A stretch of 64,000 nt of DNA from Bacillus sp. AFS059628 (GCF_002571225.1 NZ_NVEC01000048.1:12618-76617), one strand, 5' to 3'; positions 41,758 through 50,782 are shown, counted from the first letter of the stretch. Notes: generated by a model from the sequence alone, not told the origin. Made by a program: numbers and translations.

Positions 41758-43827
41758 TTGAAGTATGGTTCTACACTTTTTCATCTTCCAAAAAGAAATA
41801 TATTAATTTCTAGCATTATAAGTAGTATGGTGACTTTATTAGTAATAACTATGCTGTTTATGATTTTAAAGGTTTTTAATTTAGACATGATGAAAGATCA
41901 TTTAAATCAAAAGCTTGTTTTAATTGTTATGATGATTTTCATATGGGGCATAACATTTTATATTTCACATTTTAATAAAAAAGAGATGTCTATACTTAGG
42001 GCATCCATACGAGTGCATTTTATATTATTTTTACTAGCTCATACAGTAGCGTTATTTTATATTGTAATGCAAGTTAATATGAGTTTCATAGAAGCAATGA
42101 ATTGGATTTACTTTTATAACATGCAGTTTATATTAAGTTTTGTAGTAATTTATGCAATATACATTCTTGTTTATAATTTAATAGGCAAGGTTTTTCTAAG
42201 TATGATTTTAACGAGCTGTACGTTAGTCATTTTAGGTATTGTGAATTATTTAAAGCTTATTTTCAGAGGCGATCCGCTATATCCTTCTGATTTCACACAA
42301 ATTATGCATATGCAATCTGTTATACCAATGGTGATGGACTATTTTAGCTGGAGTTATATTTTTGTCATTATCTTAAGTATTGTAGCTTGTATTGTAGCAG
42401 GTATATATATGAGAAGGTATATTCAAAATGTAAAGATTCATCTAGGAATAAGAGCCTTATTAGTAGTAGGATCTATTTTTGTTCTATATGCGTATGGTAA
42501 TTTTGCGAATACATTTATGAATAAAGTATTTCAAAAATCGGGTGTAGATTTTGTTTTGTGGAATCAAAATGAGAACTATGCTTCAAATGGTTTTGTACTT
42601 GGGTTTATTAGCAATTTAGATACAACAGTTATGGAAAAACCAAAAAATTATTCTAAAGAAAATATGCTTCAAATAGCAAACGATATAAAACAACAATATA
42701 GTGGAAATATAGGGAACCAAAAGAAAAAAGAGAAACCGAATATTATTTTTGTAATGAGTGAATCGTTTTGGGATCCGACGAAAGTAACAAAACTTTCTTT
42801 TAGTGAAGATCCTGTACCAAATTTGCATCATTATATAGAAAATTTTCCTGGTGGACAAACTATTTCTCCTACATTTGGAGGTAATACGGCGAACGTCGAA
42901 TTTGAAGCGTTAACGAGTTATTCAATGAGTTTGTTAAAGCCAGGTTCTATACCATATCAGCAGGTCGTTATAAATAAAAAAGAAATTCCATCAATTCCTA
43001 CGGCGTTGAAAAAAGAAGGTTATTACACAAGTGCAATTCATTCATTTGGTCGCTCATTTTTCAAACGCGATGACGTATACAGAGTGTTAGGGTTTGATAA
43101 GTTTAATGCAGATGATACGATGGAAAATGTAGATATTGATGGAGATTATATTAGTGATTTAGCGATGAGTAAAGAGATAATTGCTGAGCTAGAGAAACAA
43201 AAACAACCTACATTTATTCATGCAGTTACGATGCAAAATCATTTTCCATTTACAGAAGGCCGATTTGGTGAAAACCTAATAGAAATTAGCGGTCTAGAAA
43301 ATGAAGAATCAAAGGGAGAATTAGAAACGTATACAGAAGGGTTAAGACGTTCAGATGAGGCTCTTCAATATTTAATAGAGCAACTAGATAATTTAGATAG
43401 ACCTACATTATTAGTATTCTTTGGAGATCATCTTCCATCATTAGGAACAAATAAATCTTTTTATAAAGAGAATGGGTATATAACGAATGAAAAAACACCG
43501 AGCGAACGTTTAGCGATGGCCCAAACGCCGCTATTAATGTACGCAAACTTTGATATGCCAAATGATAATTTAGGTGTAGTAAGTCCAATTTATTTTTCTA
43601 ATCTTATTTTTGATTATGCAGGATTAAATAAATCCTTATTTTATCAATTTTTATCGGGATTTTACAAGGAAATACCGGTGCTTAGAGATGAATTAAAAGT
43701 TGATAAAAATGGAGAAGTAATCAATGATTTAACAAAGAAACAAAAAGAAATGTTAGAGCAATATAAAATGCTTCAGTATGATTTACTCGTTGGAAATCAA
43801 TATAGCAAAGATATCCTCTTTAAGTAA
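41758..43827 (+). CDS. LtaS-family sulfatase-fold enzyme (lipoteichoic acid synthase-like)
   Basis: A 689-residue membrane enzyme. Five to six N-terminal helices (to about residue 250) precede an extracellular sulfatase-type domain with PNIIFVMSESFWD and the nucleophile Thr377 in GGNTANVEFE, and the metal site FFGDHLPSLG. LtaS-family proteins polymerise glycerol-phosphate from phosphatidylglycerol. This version has a longer N-terminal region than canonical LtaS, so it may transfer glycerol-phosphate to another glycan. TTG start follows CGAGGG. Confidence 0.87.
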   Translation: MKYGSTLFHLPKRNILISSIISSMVTLLVITMLFMILKVFNLDMMKDHLNQKLVLIVMMIFIWGITFYISHFNKKEMSILRASIRVHFILFLLAHTVALFYIVMQVNMSFIEAMNWIYFYNMQFILSFVVIYAIYILVYNLIGKVFLSMILTSCTLVILGIVNYLKLIFRGDPLYPSDFTQIMHMQSVIPMVMDYFSWSYIFVIILSIVACIVAGIYMRRYIQNVKIHLGIRALLVVGSIFVLYAYGNFANTFMNKVFQKSGVDFVLWNQNENYASNGFVLGFISNLDTTVMEKPKNYSKENMLQIANDIKQQYSGNIGNQKKKEKPNIIFVMSESFWDPTKVTKLSFSEDPVPNLHHYIENFPGGQTISPTFGGNTANVEFEALTSYSMSLLKPGSIPYQQVVINKKEIPSIPTALKKEGYYTSAIHSFGRSFFKRDDVYRVLGFDKFNADDTMENVDIDGDYISDLAMSKEIIAELEKQKQPTFIHAVTMQNHFPFTEGRFGENLIEISGLENEESKGELETYTEGLRRSDEALQYLIEQLDNLDRPTLLVFFGDHLPSLGTNKSFYKENGYITNEKTPSERLAMAQTPLLMYANFDMPNDNLGVVSPIYFSNLIFDYAGLNKSLFYQFLSGFYKEIPVLRDELKVDKNGEVINDLTKKQKEMLEQYKMLQYDLLVGNQYSKDILFK

Positions 43828-43834
43828 AAGAAAT

Positions 43835-43872
43835 AAAAAGAACTTGTATAACGATACAAGTTCTTTTTTTAT
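43835..43872 (+). terminator. Terminator after the LtaS-like gene
   Basis: AAAAAGAACTTGTAT and ATACAAGTTCTTTTT form a 15-bp perfect stem. Confidence 0.88.
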
Positions 43873-44031
43873 AGTATTTAACGGGGTAACCAGACAAGCT
43901 GGGTTTAGGGGGTATTACCTGTACATTTAGTATAAACGAAAATGTAATCGTTTTATTAATTGATTTGTGAGAAATATGTGAATTTTATTCTTTTCAAAAA
44001 GTGCGTTCATATCACACGATTTGGCGCAGCT

Positions 44032-44841
44032 TTATGAATGCAAAAACTTTATAAGTTCTTCATTTAATTCATCCGCTTGATCGATTGGAGAGCCGTGACC
44101 GCTATTTGTAAGAGGATATAACTGAGAATTTTTAATCCGTTTTTGCGTAAGTTCAGCGCTTTTGTATGGGATAAGTTGATCATGAATACCGTGGAATATT
44201 TTTGTTGGCACGTTAATTTTACTTAAATCTTTCGTTACGTCTTCATTTGCAGCTGCTTGCAATATTTTGATGAGAGCATAGGAAGCAGACTGCATACCGA
44301 GATAAGAAAACCATTCTAACGTAGCAGATCCTAAGTTTCTATTAAAAAATGACAAAGATACATCATTTAAAAATTTAGGCATATTGGCATACATTTGATT
44401 AATGAGAGTATCTGCTTGTTCTTTTGGGACACCGTAGGGAGATTCTTGATTTTTAACGAAAGAGGGGGAAACGGCATCGACTAATACAAGTTTAGAAATA
44501 CGATGACCATTATAGCGAGACATGTACCGAATAGAAAGAGCACCACCTACTGAGAAACCAACTAATGTAGCATTTTCGACTTGAAGTGCTTCTAAAACGA
44601 TGGCAATATCGTCTGCTAAACGATCGTATGTGTAACCGGTCCACGGTTTATCAGATTGCCCGTTCCCGCGTATATCCATAGCGATGCAGCGAAAACCATG
44701 CTGTGGTAACACATTGAGCTGATATTGGTACATTTGATGATTTAAAGGCCAGCCATGGACGAAGAAAACGGTTTTACTATCAGGTCCGGGATTAACGTCT
44801 TGCACAAAAATATGAACATCTTTCTCGACGGTAACAAACAT
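44032..44841 (-). CDS. Alpha/beta hydrolase
   Basis: About 269 residues with the fold's HGWPLN oxyanion motif, nucleophile elbow GFSVGG (Ser near residue 98), an acid in the loop FHGIHDQLIP and a C-terminal catalytic His in SGHGSP. The layout is like non-haem chloroperoxidase-type esterases. AGGGGGATC precedes ATG 44841. Substrate unknown. Confidence 0.87.
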   Translation of the reverse strand: MFVTVEKDVHIFVQDVNPGPDSKTVFFVHGWPLNHQMYQYQLNVLPQHGFRCIAMDIRGNGQSDKPWTGYTYDRLADDIAIVLEALQVENATLVGFSVGGALSIRYMSRYNGHRISKLVLVDAVSPSFVKNQESPYGVPKEQADTLINQMYANMPKFLNDVSLSFFNRNLGSATLEWFSYLGMQSASYALIKILQAAANEDVTKDLSKINVPTKIFHGIHDQLIPYKSAELTQKRIKNSQLYPLTNSGHGSPIDQADELNEELIKFLHS

Positions 44842-45082
44842 AAATGATCCCCCTATCCTATTCATATACTCTATCCCAAAAGCGTTGTTATGCTTTTTAT
44901 TTTTTTACACCCATAATATAAGTATTTTTGTTTATAGCTTTTATGCTTATATATAGTCTGAAGATAATGCACTTTATTGGGATGATTTTCCTCAAATGTT
45001 CGATTTATCTTTGTTTGTCTGTGAAAATCATTTATTATAATAAATGGTATTCTTCGAGATATTATTTTGAAGGGGTGTTGAA

Positions 45083-46336
45083 GTGAAAGGAAGTTTTCTA
45101 TCATATAAAGAAGAAGAAAGGAATGCAAAAATTTTTTTATGGGTGCTCTATGTCATTGTTGTTTCATACCAAATTTTCTACGCAACCGTACTAGAGAACG
45201 AATCGCTAACGGATAAGGGACATAGCATACTATGGCAAGTTATTTGTGGGACTGCAATACTCGGTGTGAATTTATATTTAATAAAAAAAGAGAAAGCGAA
45301 CCTTGTTAAATATACATGTGTATTTGCATACATAGGAATAGAAATCGTTAATATACTTTCGTATCTGCTTTATAATGAGGCGGCATTTGATGGAGTAAAT
45401 ATAATAGAAATTATTTTCATCTTCTTTGTACCTATATTTTTAAATAGAAAATATTTTGTGTTTGTACTTTCGACTATTGTAGGGAAATATGTTATTTATT
45501 TATTTGTATTAAAGGAAGTAAAAGGATTTATGTTCCTCATTATGTATACACTCGTATTAATAGCGGCATACATCATTTTAAATCGATTTATACAATACCT
45601 TTCAGCGGTAAAGGAAAGTATTAAGATCGCTAGTGAATCACAAAAATTAGCAGTAATCGGAAAAATGGCAGCGACAGTGGGACATGAAATTAAAAATCCA
45701 CTTGCTTCATTAAAAGGGTTTACGCAATTACAACGAGAGAAGCATGGAGAGGACCCTATTTACCAACAGATGATCTTTGAAATAGAAAATATGAATAATA
45801 TGATAAATGAGTTAATGGAGGTTGCTACATGTAAACCTTCTGTTTATAAGAAACATAATATAGGTGAAATTGCATTACAAGCAGTAACAATTGTTCGCGA
45901 AAAAATGAATGAATCTAGCGTCCAGTTTATTTCTAATGTGGAAGAAAAGACGATAGAAGTTGAATGTGATGAGCGGAAAATAAGAGGGGTCTTTCTATAT
46001 GTCATAAAAAACGCTCTGGAGGCAATGGAGCAAGGTGGCACATTAGAGTTACGGCTAGAAAATAAAGGACGAGATTATGTAATGCTAAGTGTAATTGATA
46101 ATGGTTACGGTATTAAGAAAGAAAATTCAGCTCGTGTTAAAGAGGCCTTTTATACAACGAAACAAGATAAAATTGGCCTGGGACTTACGGTAGCGGATCG
46201 AATTGTTAACGAACACCTTGGTAAGTTACATATTTCAAGTGAAAGAGATAAGGGAACGAGAATAGATATTATTCTTCCAAAAAAGTGTGGAAATAATGAA
46301 ATACAAGTGGGAGAAAAGCTAGGAGTTACCATATGA
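45083..46336 (+). CDS. Sporulation-type sensor histidine kinase
   Basis: A 417-residue kinase. Five to six N-terminal membrane helices (to about residue 180), HisKA box with His201 (GHEIKNPL), and HATPase with N-box VIKNALEAM, G1 DNGYGI and G2 IGLGLTV. The design resembles KinB-type kinases that feed the Spo0 phosphorelay; no response regulator is adjacent, which fits. From memory, B. anthracis has a sporulation kinase near this position (BA5029), but I cannot verify it. GTG start follows AAGGGGTG. The stop overlaps the next gene's start. Confidence 0.87.
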   Translation: MKGSFLSYKEEERNAKIFLWVLYVIVVSYQIFYATVLENESLTDKGHSILWQVICGTAILGVNLYLIKKEKANLVKYTCVFAYIGIEIVNILSYLLYNEAAFDGVNIIEIIFIFFVPIFLNRKYFVFVLSTIVGKYVIYLFVLKEVKGFMFLIMYTLVLIAAYIILNRFIQYLSAVKESIKIASESQKLAVIGKMAATVGHEIKNPLASLKGFTQLQREKHGEDPIYQQMIFEIENMNNMINELMEVATCKPSVYKKHNIGEIALQAVTIVREKMNESSVQFISNVEEKTIEVECDERKIRGVFLYVIKNALEAMEQGGTLELRLENKGRDYVMLSVIDNGYGIKKENSARVKEAFYTTKQDKIGLGLTVADRIVNEHLGKLHISSERDKGTRIDIILPKKCGNNEIQVGEKLGVTI

Positions 46337-47553
46337 ATAAAGACGATATATTTAAGAATGAAGAAATGAAGGCACTGAAAATATTTTTAAGTTTATTTTT
46401 CATTATATTTTTTGTATACGATCTTGCCTACGAATTTATTGTACCTTTAATAGGAGGAGAGCAAGAAGGAGTAGGACAACTTGAAGATGGTTTAGGTTTA
46501 TGGCTTTATTTTCTAATGGTGATTTTGTTTTGTATTGGAGTATACTTCATGAAATGGAAGAACCCATTTGCAGTGAAATATATTATTCTAATTGGATATA
46601 ACCTATTAGATTTTATCCATAATTTTATGATTTACTACGGTAGTGATGCTGAGTTTGATGGTGGGAATATAGTAGAAGGATTTTTTATTTTATTTGCCCC
46701 ACTCTTTGTGAACAAAAGGTATTTTTGGTTAGTTCCGAGCATACTTGTTGGGAAATATGCTCTTATAGGAATCATTATTCAATCGTCACTCGTTTTAATC
46801 CCGATGGCATTATATAGCGTATTTACTATTATATGTTGGATTATGTTTTTAAGGTTTCAATCTTACGTTCGTACGCTTGAGATGATGGATAAAGAAATAC
46901 AACAAACAGAAAAGCTAGCAACTGTTGGGAAAATGGCTACAGTTATTGGTTACAAAATTAGAAAACCTCTAGCTAATTTAGATAAATTTGTGAATAAGCA
47001 AGCGAATAAATACCCAGAGGATAAAATATATAGCGATATTATGAAACAAGAAGTAGAACGAATTCATATGATTGCTACAGAACTTAGTGGATTTGAGAAA
47101 TCTAAATCACCAGAATCAGAAATTCATAATATAGAAGAAATTATCGCTTATGTTATTCGAGTTATGGGAAAGCCTGCTTTAAATCAAGGCGTGCACATAC
47201 AAGGTATTTATAGTAAAGACATACCATCGATTCCATGCGATGAAAAACGATTAAAACAAGTATTCTTTAATTTAATTAAAAATGCGATTGAAGCAATGTC
47301 AGTTGGTGGAACGATTACGATTAAAGTGACTGTAGAAGATGCAATCATTATTCAAGTTAAGGATGAGGGTTGCGGCATTCCAAAAGACAAAATTCCGAAG
47401 CTAAATGAAGCCTTTTACACAACAAAAGAAACTGGAACAGGTTTAGGTTTAGTAGTTACAGAAAAAATTATTAAAGATCACAACGGTAAAATGAGTTTTG
47501 AAAGTGAAGTTGGGGTTGGAACGACGGTGAAGATTATATTGCCGATATCATGA
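46333..47553 (+). CDS. Paralogous sensor kinase lacking the phospho-accepting His
   Basis: A 406-residue paralogue of the preceding kinase with the same membrane domain and a complete HATPase (N-box NLIKNAIEAM, G1 DEGCGIP, F-box FYTTKE, G2 GTGLGL). In the H-box the usual GHEIKNPL is GYKIRKPL, so His is Tyr207 and the Glu and Asn are also lost. It should not autophosphorylate in the normal way. An ATGA overlap couples it to the intact kinase, with which it may heterodimerise. Confidence 0.85.
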   Translation: MNKDDIFKNEEMKALKIFLSLFFIIFFVYDLAYEFIVPLIGGEQEGVGQLEDGLGLWLYFLMVILFCIGVYFMKWKNPFAVKYIILIGYNLLDFIHNFMIYYGSDAEFDGGNIVEGFFILFAPLFVNKRYFWLVPSILVGKYALIGIIIQSSLVLIPMALYSVFTIICWIMFLRFQSYVRTLEMMDKEIQQTEKLATVGKMATVIGYKIRKPLANLDKFVNKQANKYPEDKIYSDIMKQEVERIHMIATELSGFEKSKSPESEIHNIEEIIAYVIRVMGKPALNQGVHIQGIYSKDIPSIPCDEKRLKQVFFNLIKNAIEAMSVGGTITIKVTVEDAIIIQVKDEGCGIPKDKIPKLNEAFYTTKETGTGLGLVVTEKIIKDHNGKMSFESEVGVGTTVKIILPIS

Positions 47554-47565
47554 AAAATTATTTTT

Positions 47566-47605
47566 AAAAAGGAGATCACTTATTTGGGAGTAATCTCCTT
47601 TTTTG
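47566..47605 (+). terminator. Terminator after the kinase pair
   Basis: AAAAAGGAGAT pairs with ATCTCCTTTTT around a 16-base loop. Confidence 0.8.
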
Positions 47606-47703
47606 TGGAATGAATTTTTTAAGTGTGAGTTTATAGATCAGTGATTAGAAAAATAGTGGTACAATATATGAATGATACGAGAAGAGAGGATGAAGATTAA
47701 CGT

Positions 47704-48027
47704 ATGTACGTTACTGTAACAGAAGCAGCATATAAAAAGATTATGGATACGATTCCAAATGAAGCGAAATATATAAAGTTATTTTACGATAATGAAGGCT
47801 GCGGTTGTGTAATGAGCGGAATCATTGATTTAGTAGCTGTAGCAGAAAAAGATGAGCGTGATGTGGATATCGAATCTAGTGCAATGAATTTTATTGCAGA
47901 TCGCACGAAGCTTGTATTTATGGATGATAAGTTAACAGTTGATTGGCATGAAGGTGGAGGAACTTTTCAGCTGAAGAGCCCCAGCCAATTTTATAATCCA
48001 AATATGAAGCTACATGTTCGAGTGTAA
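47704..48027 (+). CDS. HesB/YneR-like iron-sulfur-biosynthesis-family protein
   Basis: A 107-residue protein of the HesB-like (FeS_biosyn) fold. It has a single GCGC motif in place of the usual C-terminal pair, as in the YneR/YqkB subgroup. These are related to A-type carriers but lack their full Cys set, so a true cluster-carrier role is uncertain. It stands alone before a terminator. Confidence 0.78.
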   Translation: MYVTVTEAAYKKIMDTIPNEAKYIKLFYDNEGCGCVMSGIIDLVAVAEKDERDVDIESSAMNFIADRTKLVFMDDKLTVDWHEGGGTFQLKSPSQFYNPNMKLHVRV

Positions 48028-48033
48028 GTAAGG

Positions 48034-48073
48034 AAAGGTGGTTCCAAAATGTATGTTGGAACCACCTTTTTTT
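48034..48073 (+). terminator. Terminator after the HesB-like gene
   Basis: AAAGGTGGTTCCA and TGGAACCACCTTT form a perfect 13-bp stem, then a T run. Confidence 0.9.
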
Positions 48074-48082
48074 ATTGTATAA

Positions 48083-48116
48083 GCCGCTATATTTGAAAAA
48101 TCGCCGATATAATTAC
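48083..48116 (-). repeat. ATATATC-type dispersed repeat, copy C (inverted, single unit)
   Basis: Read on the minus strand, AATTATATCGGCGATTTTTC followed by AAATATAGCGG closely matches the start of copy B at 31621. Only one unit is present. Confidence 0.6.
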
Positions 48117-48226
48117 ATGTATCAAACAAAGAGAACCTCTCCAGATGAATACGAAGATTTTTTCACATAATGAAATGTACATATGATTGAATTTTCTGTA
48201 TAATTTTATTTGCGGAGGGGATACGC

Positions 48227-49132
48227 ATGAGAAGATGGGGAATTGAGTTATTAATTTTAGCAGTCGTTATTATTTGGGGGATTAATTTTACCATTGCGAA
48301 ATATGGACTGTTAGAATTTACAGCAATTGAGTTTACTGCACTTCGGATGATATCGGCGGCACCGCTTATGTTACTCCTTACATTTTTTATTGAAAAGTCG
48401 GTTTACATGGAGAGAAAAGATATACCTAGATTAATTATCGTTAGCGTTGTAGGTATTGTACTGTATCAAACGTTATTTATGGAAACTGTCAAATATACAT
48501 CCGCTACAAATGCCTCTTTACTCATTTCTATTTCACCTATTTTTACAACTGTATTTGCGATTTTCTTGAAACAAGAAAAGTTTTCTTCTCGAAAGCTCAT
48601 CGGTTCTATCATTGCTTTTGGTGGTGCAGTATTAGTTTTAGCAGCAGGGCATTCACTTGCTAGTTCTTTTTACGGGAATGGGATTGGACTCATTACATCA
48701 ATATGCTGGGGGCTTTATCCTGTTTTAGCAAGTCCATTAATTAAAAAATATTCAGCACTACGTGTTACCGCATGGTCAGCATTAGTTGGTGCAATACCGC
48801 TTTTATTGTTAAGTGGACCATATGTATTTATAATGCCATTTCACATTACACACGGAATGACACTATTCGCCTTACTATATTCTATCTTCTTTGTAACGGT
48901 ATTTGGTTTAGTGATGTGGTATGTTGGTGTTCAAAAAATTGGGGCGTCACATACGATGGTATACATGTATATAACGCCGCTTGTAGCTGTTTTATTTGCA
49001 GCTGTATGGGCAAATGAATATGTATCGTTTCAACAAATAATCGGTGGAATTATTATTTTCTTCGGTCTATGGTTTGTAAAATCGGAGAAAGTAAATGTAC
49101 CTTCTACTGCAGGGGAACCTATATCAAAATAG
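48227..49132 (+). CDS. EamA/DMT-family transporter
   Basis: A 301-residue protein with ten helices in two EamA repeats (about residues 5-135 and 150-285). WGINFTIAKYGL at the N terminus and the ISPIFTTVFAIF segment are typical. Drug/metabolite exporter of unknown substrate. GGAGGGGATACGC precedes the ATG. Followed by a bidirectional terminator. Confidence 0.88.
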   Translation: MRRWGIELLILAVVIIWGINFTIAKYGLLEFTAIEFTALRMISAAPLMLLLTFFIEKSVYMERKDIPRLIIVSVVGIVLYQTLFMETVKYTSATNASLLISISPIFTTVFAIFLKQEKFSSRKLIGSIIAFGGAVLVLAAGHSLASSFYGNGIGLITSICWGLYPVLASPLIKKYSALRVTAWSALVGAIPLLLLSGPYVFIMPFHITHGMTLFALLYSIFFVTVFGLVMWYVGVQKIGASHTMVYMYITPLVAVLFAAVWANEYVSFQQIIGGIIIFFGLWFVKSEKVNVPSTAGEPISK

Positions 49133-49168
49133 GAAAACAGATCACTTATGATCTGCTTTCCTATTTTT
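49131..49168. terminator. Bidirectional terminator
   Basis: AGGAAAACAGATCA (49131-49144) pairs with TGATCTGCTTTCCT (49149-49162) around a CTTA loop, then a T run. It lies between convergent genes. Confidence 0.85.
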
Positions 49169-49382
49169 TTATTTTTGGTAAGAAGACGAGAAATAAGATA
49201 GCAGTAATAAGTGGAATTAAGTTTAAAAATGGAATACGGAAGAGTGTGATAAGAATAATACCTGGAAGAAGAACACCGAGGACAGCGTAGAAAATACTAT
49301 GATTTTTCGTGTACCAATACAATGAAAGTCCAATAAGTGCAGGGATAATGAGGTGAATGAGAGCCATTAAAAAATATATCAT
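49161..49382 (-). CDS. Small membrane protein with two to three helices
   Basis: A 73-residue, highly hydrophobic protein with a basic PKIKK end. AAAGGGGGCG precedes the ATG. No family recognised. Confidence 0.65.
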   Translation of the reverse strand: MIYFLMALIHLIIPALIGLSLYWYTKNHSIFYAVLGVLLPGIILITLFRIPFLNLIPLITAILFLVFLPKIKK

Positions 49383-49660
49383 TAGACGCCCCCTTTATTT
49401 GTGTACTTATTACATCATATCCGTATGTTCATAGATTGATATCACTTTTTTCATAAATGGACGAAAAATGTTTGGAAAAACGTCACAAATTATGAAAATA
49501 TGATGTTTAAAATCTTGTATAATATTATTTTCTAAAAACATTCAAACAACATAAACATATTGTTTATGTTGTTTTTAATTTGGGTGAAATGGGTCTAAGG
49601 AATATGGATTTGAAGGAAAATTTTGTTGGATAGATCAGAACTAACGAAGAGAGGTACAGC
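49383..49660. other. Intergenic region with a perfect 14-bp inverted repeat
   Basis: TATAAT at 49518-49523 is followed 20 bp later by AAACAACATAAACA (49544-49557), TAT, and TGTTTATGTTGTTT (49561-49574), then TTAATTT. The repeat may be an AT-rich terminator giving a very short RNA, or an operator for the AtpI-like gene. Nothing else is apparent. Confidence 0.5.
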
Positions 49661-50044
49661 ATGATTAGTATGTCATTAAGGTCGTTTAAGATTCAATCGT
49701 ATTATATACTGGGTATTCTTTTGCTCGGCTGGATGGTAACGCCGTTTTCAGCACATTTTCTAGGTGCAGGAATTGGGCTTATCGTAAGTATGTATTGTGT
49801 TTGGCTTTTAGGGAGACGAATTGAGAAGCTTGGAGATAGTATCGTAAAGAAAACGAAAGCACCGACGCTCGGTATGTTTAACCGTTTTGCCGCTGCTATT
49901 TTAGGTGCTATTATTATGTACGAAATTGAGCACCATATGGTGATGTGGGCATTTGCAGTAGGGATTATGGGCGGTTATTTCTTAATTGTTGTTAATTTAG
50001 GATACTATAGCATGAAAGATGAGAAAGAATTAACGAAGAGTTAA
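49661..50044 (+). CDS. AtpI-like (ATP synthase subunit I family) membrane protein
   Basis: A 127-residue four-helix membrane protein (helices about 14-30, 33-50, 72-90 and 95-112). The GMFNRFAAAILGAIIM and FAVGIMGGYFLIVVN segments fit the ATP synthase I family. No other atp gene is nearby, so it is either an orphan paralogue or a related assembly or ion-uptake protein. GAGGTACAGC precedes the ATG. A microsatellite begins at its stop codon. Confidence 0.6.
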   Translation: MISMSLRSFKIQSYYILGILLLGWMVTPFSAHFLGAGIGLIVSMYCVWLLGRRIEKLGDSIVKKTKAPTLGMFNRFAAAILGAIIMYEIEHHMVMWAFAVGIMGGYFLIVVNLGYYSMKDEKELTKS

Positions 50045-50088
50045 AAAGATAAAAAGATAAAAAGATAAAAAGATAAAAAGATAAAAAG
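50043..50088 (+). repeat. 8-bp microsatellite (AAAAAGAT)x5.75
   Basis: Five perfect AAAAAGAT units (50043-50082) plus AAAAAG start at the stop codon of the AtpI-like gene. Slippage would change copy number without altering the protein, making this a natural VNTR marker. Its closeness to the 3' end could influence mRNA stability. Confidence 0.9.
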
Positions 50089-50099
50089 CCTCTTTTTAG

Positions 50100-50385
50100 A
50101 TGGAAGAGAGGATCCAGCGGAGGATAGAAGCGGTCAGGGCCTTTTTTAGCCCCATGCGGTGTGAAACCAGAGAGATGTAGCGAGTAGGGATATAATTTAT
50201 ATATTCGAAGCTGTAATTTGTCTGTGTGAAAATGGGTTAATCTGGAAGGGTGATCCAACGGGGGATAGAAGTGGTCAGGGCCTTTTTTAGCTCCATGCGA
50301 TGTGAAACCAGAGAGATGTAACGAGTAGGGATAAAGTTTATATATTCCAAGCCGTAATTTGTCTATGTGAAAATGGGTTTACTCT
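50100..50385 (+). repeat. Tandem duplication of an approximately 141-bp intergenic element
   Basis: Two copies (about 50100-50240 and 50241-50385), recognised by GATCCAGCGGAGGATAGAAG / GATCCAACGGGGGATAGAAG (offset 141), GGTCAGGGCCTTTTTTAG, GTGTGAAACCAGAGAGATGTA and similar ends. About 90 percent alike. No conserved reading frame; this looks like a tandem pair of a dispersed B. cereus group repeat, which cannot be confirmed from one window. Confidence 0.8.
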
Positions 50386-50410
50386 GGGGTAAGTGATGAT
50401 ATTACAAGAG

Positions 50411-50452
50411 GAAGCGTAACTTTGCATAAAATGCAGGTTTCCGCTTCCATTA
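50411..50452 (-). terminator. Hairpin downstream of the 65-residue membrane gene
   Basis: GGAAGCGTAAC and GTTTCCGCTTCC pair, with an inner TGCAT/ATGCA stem. It lacks a clear T run, so termination is uncertain. Confidence 0.5.
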
Positions 50453-50465
50453 AGTTAATATGAAA

Positions 50466-50663
50466 TTACGTATTAGTATGACTCTTAGGTTCTTTAAAAA
50501 AGTTGGATATAATACAAAAAGCTATTCCGGTAATTAGAATAATATATTTTATCGTTTCACTTGTATGCTCGAATAAATTAACGTTAAGCATCACAAGTCC
50601 CCAAAAAAGTTGGATTGCTCCGTAACTGAATAAAATTTTTCCTGTACGAGAAAAATTTTTCAT
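50466..50663 (-). CDS. Small two-helix membrane protein
   Basis: A 65-residue protein with two hydrophobic helices (about residues 13-30 and 38-57). AAAGGGTG is spaced for ATG 50663; the GTG nine bases upstream overlaps that site. No family recognised. Confidence 0.65.
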   Translation of the reverse strand: MKNFSRTGKILFSYGAIQLFWGLVMLNVNLFEHTSETIKYIILITGIAFCIISNFFKEPKSHTNT

Positions 50664-50782
50664 AGATCTCACCCTTTCCTGTATATGTAAATTGTATCAT
50701 GAAAAAATTAAAAATGAATGATTATAAAATGAATTTTCTGTAAATTCGAAAGGTAAGTCATAGAAGAAGAGATAAGATATAG

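Noticed and set aside
43873-44031. Hidden gene or RNA between the LtaS-like and hydrolase genes
   Set aside because: No frame with a ribosome site and no stable conserved-looking structure is visible.
49992-50258. 88-codon minus-strand frame across the microsatellite and tandem element
   Set aside because: It is generated by repeat sequence (LFIFLSFYLF), has no ribosome site, and does not persist through the second copy.
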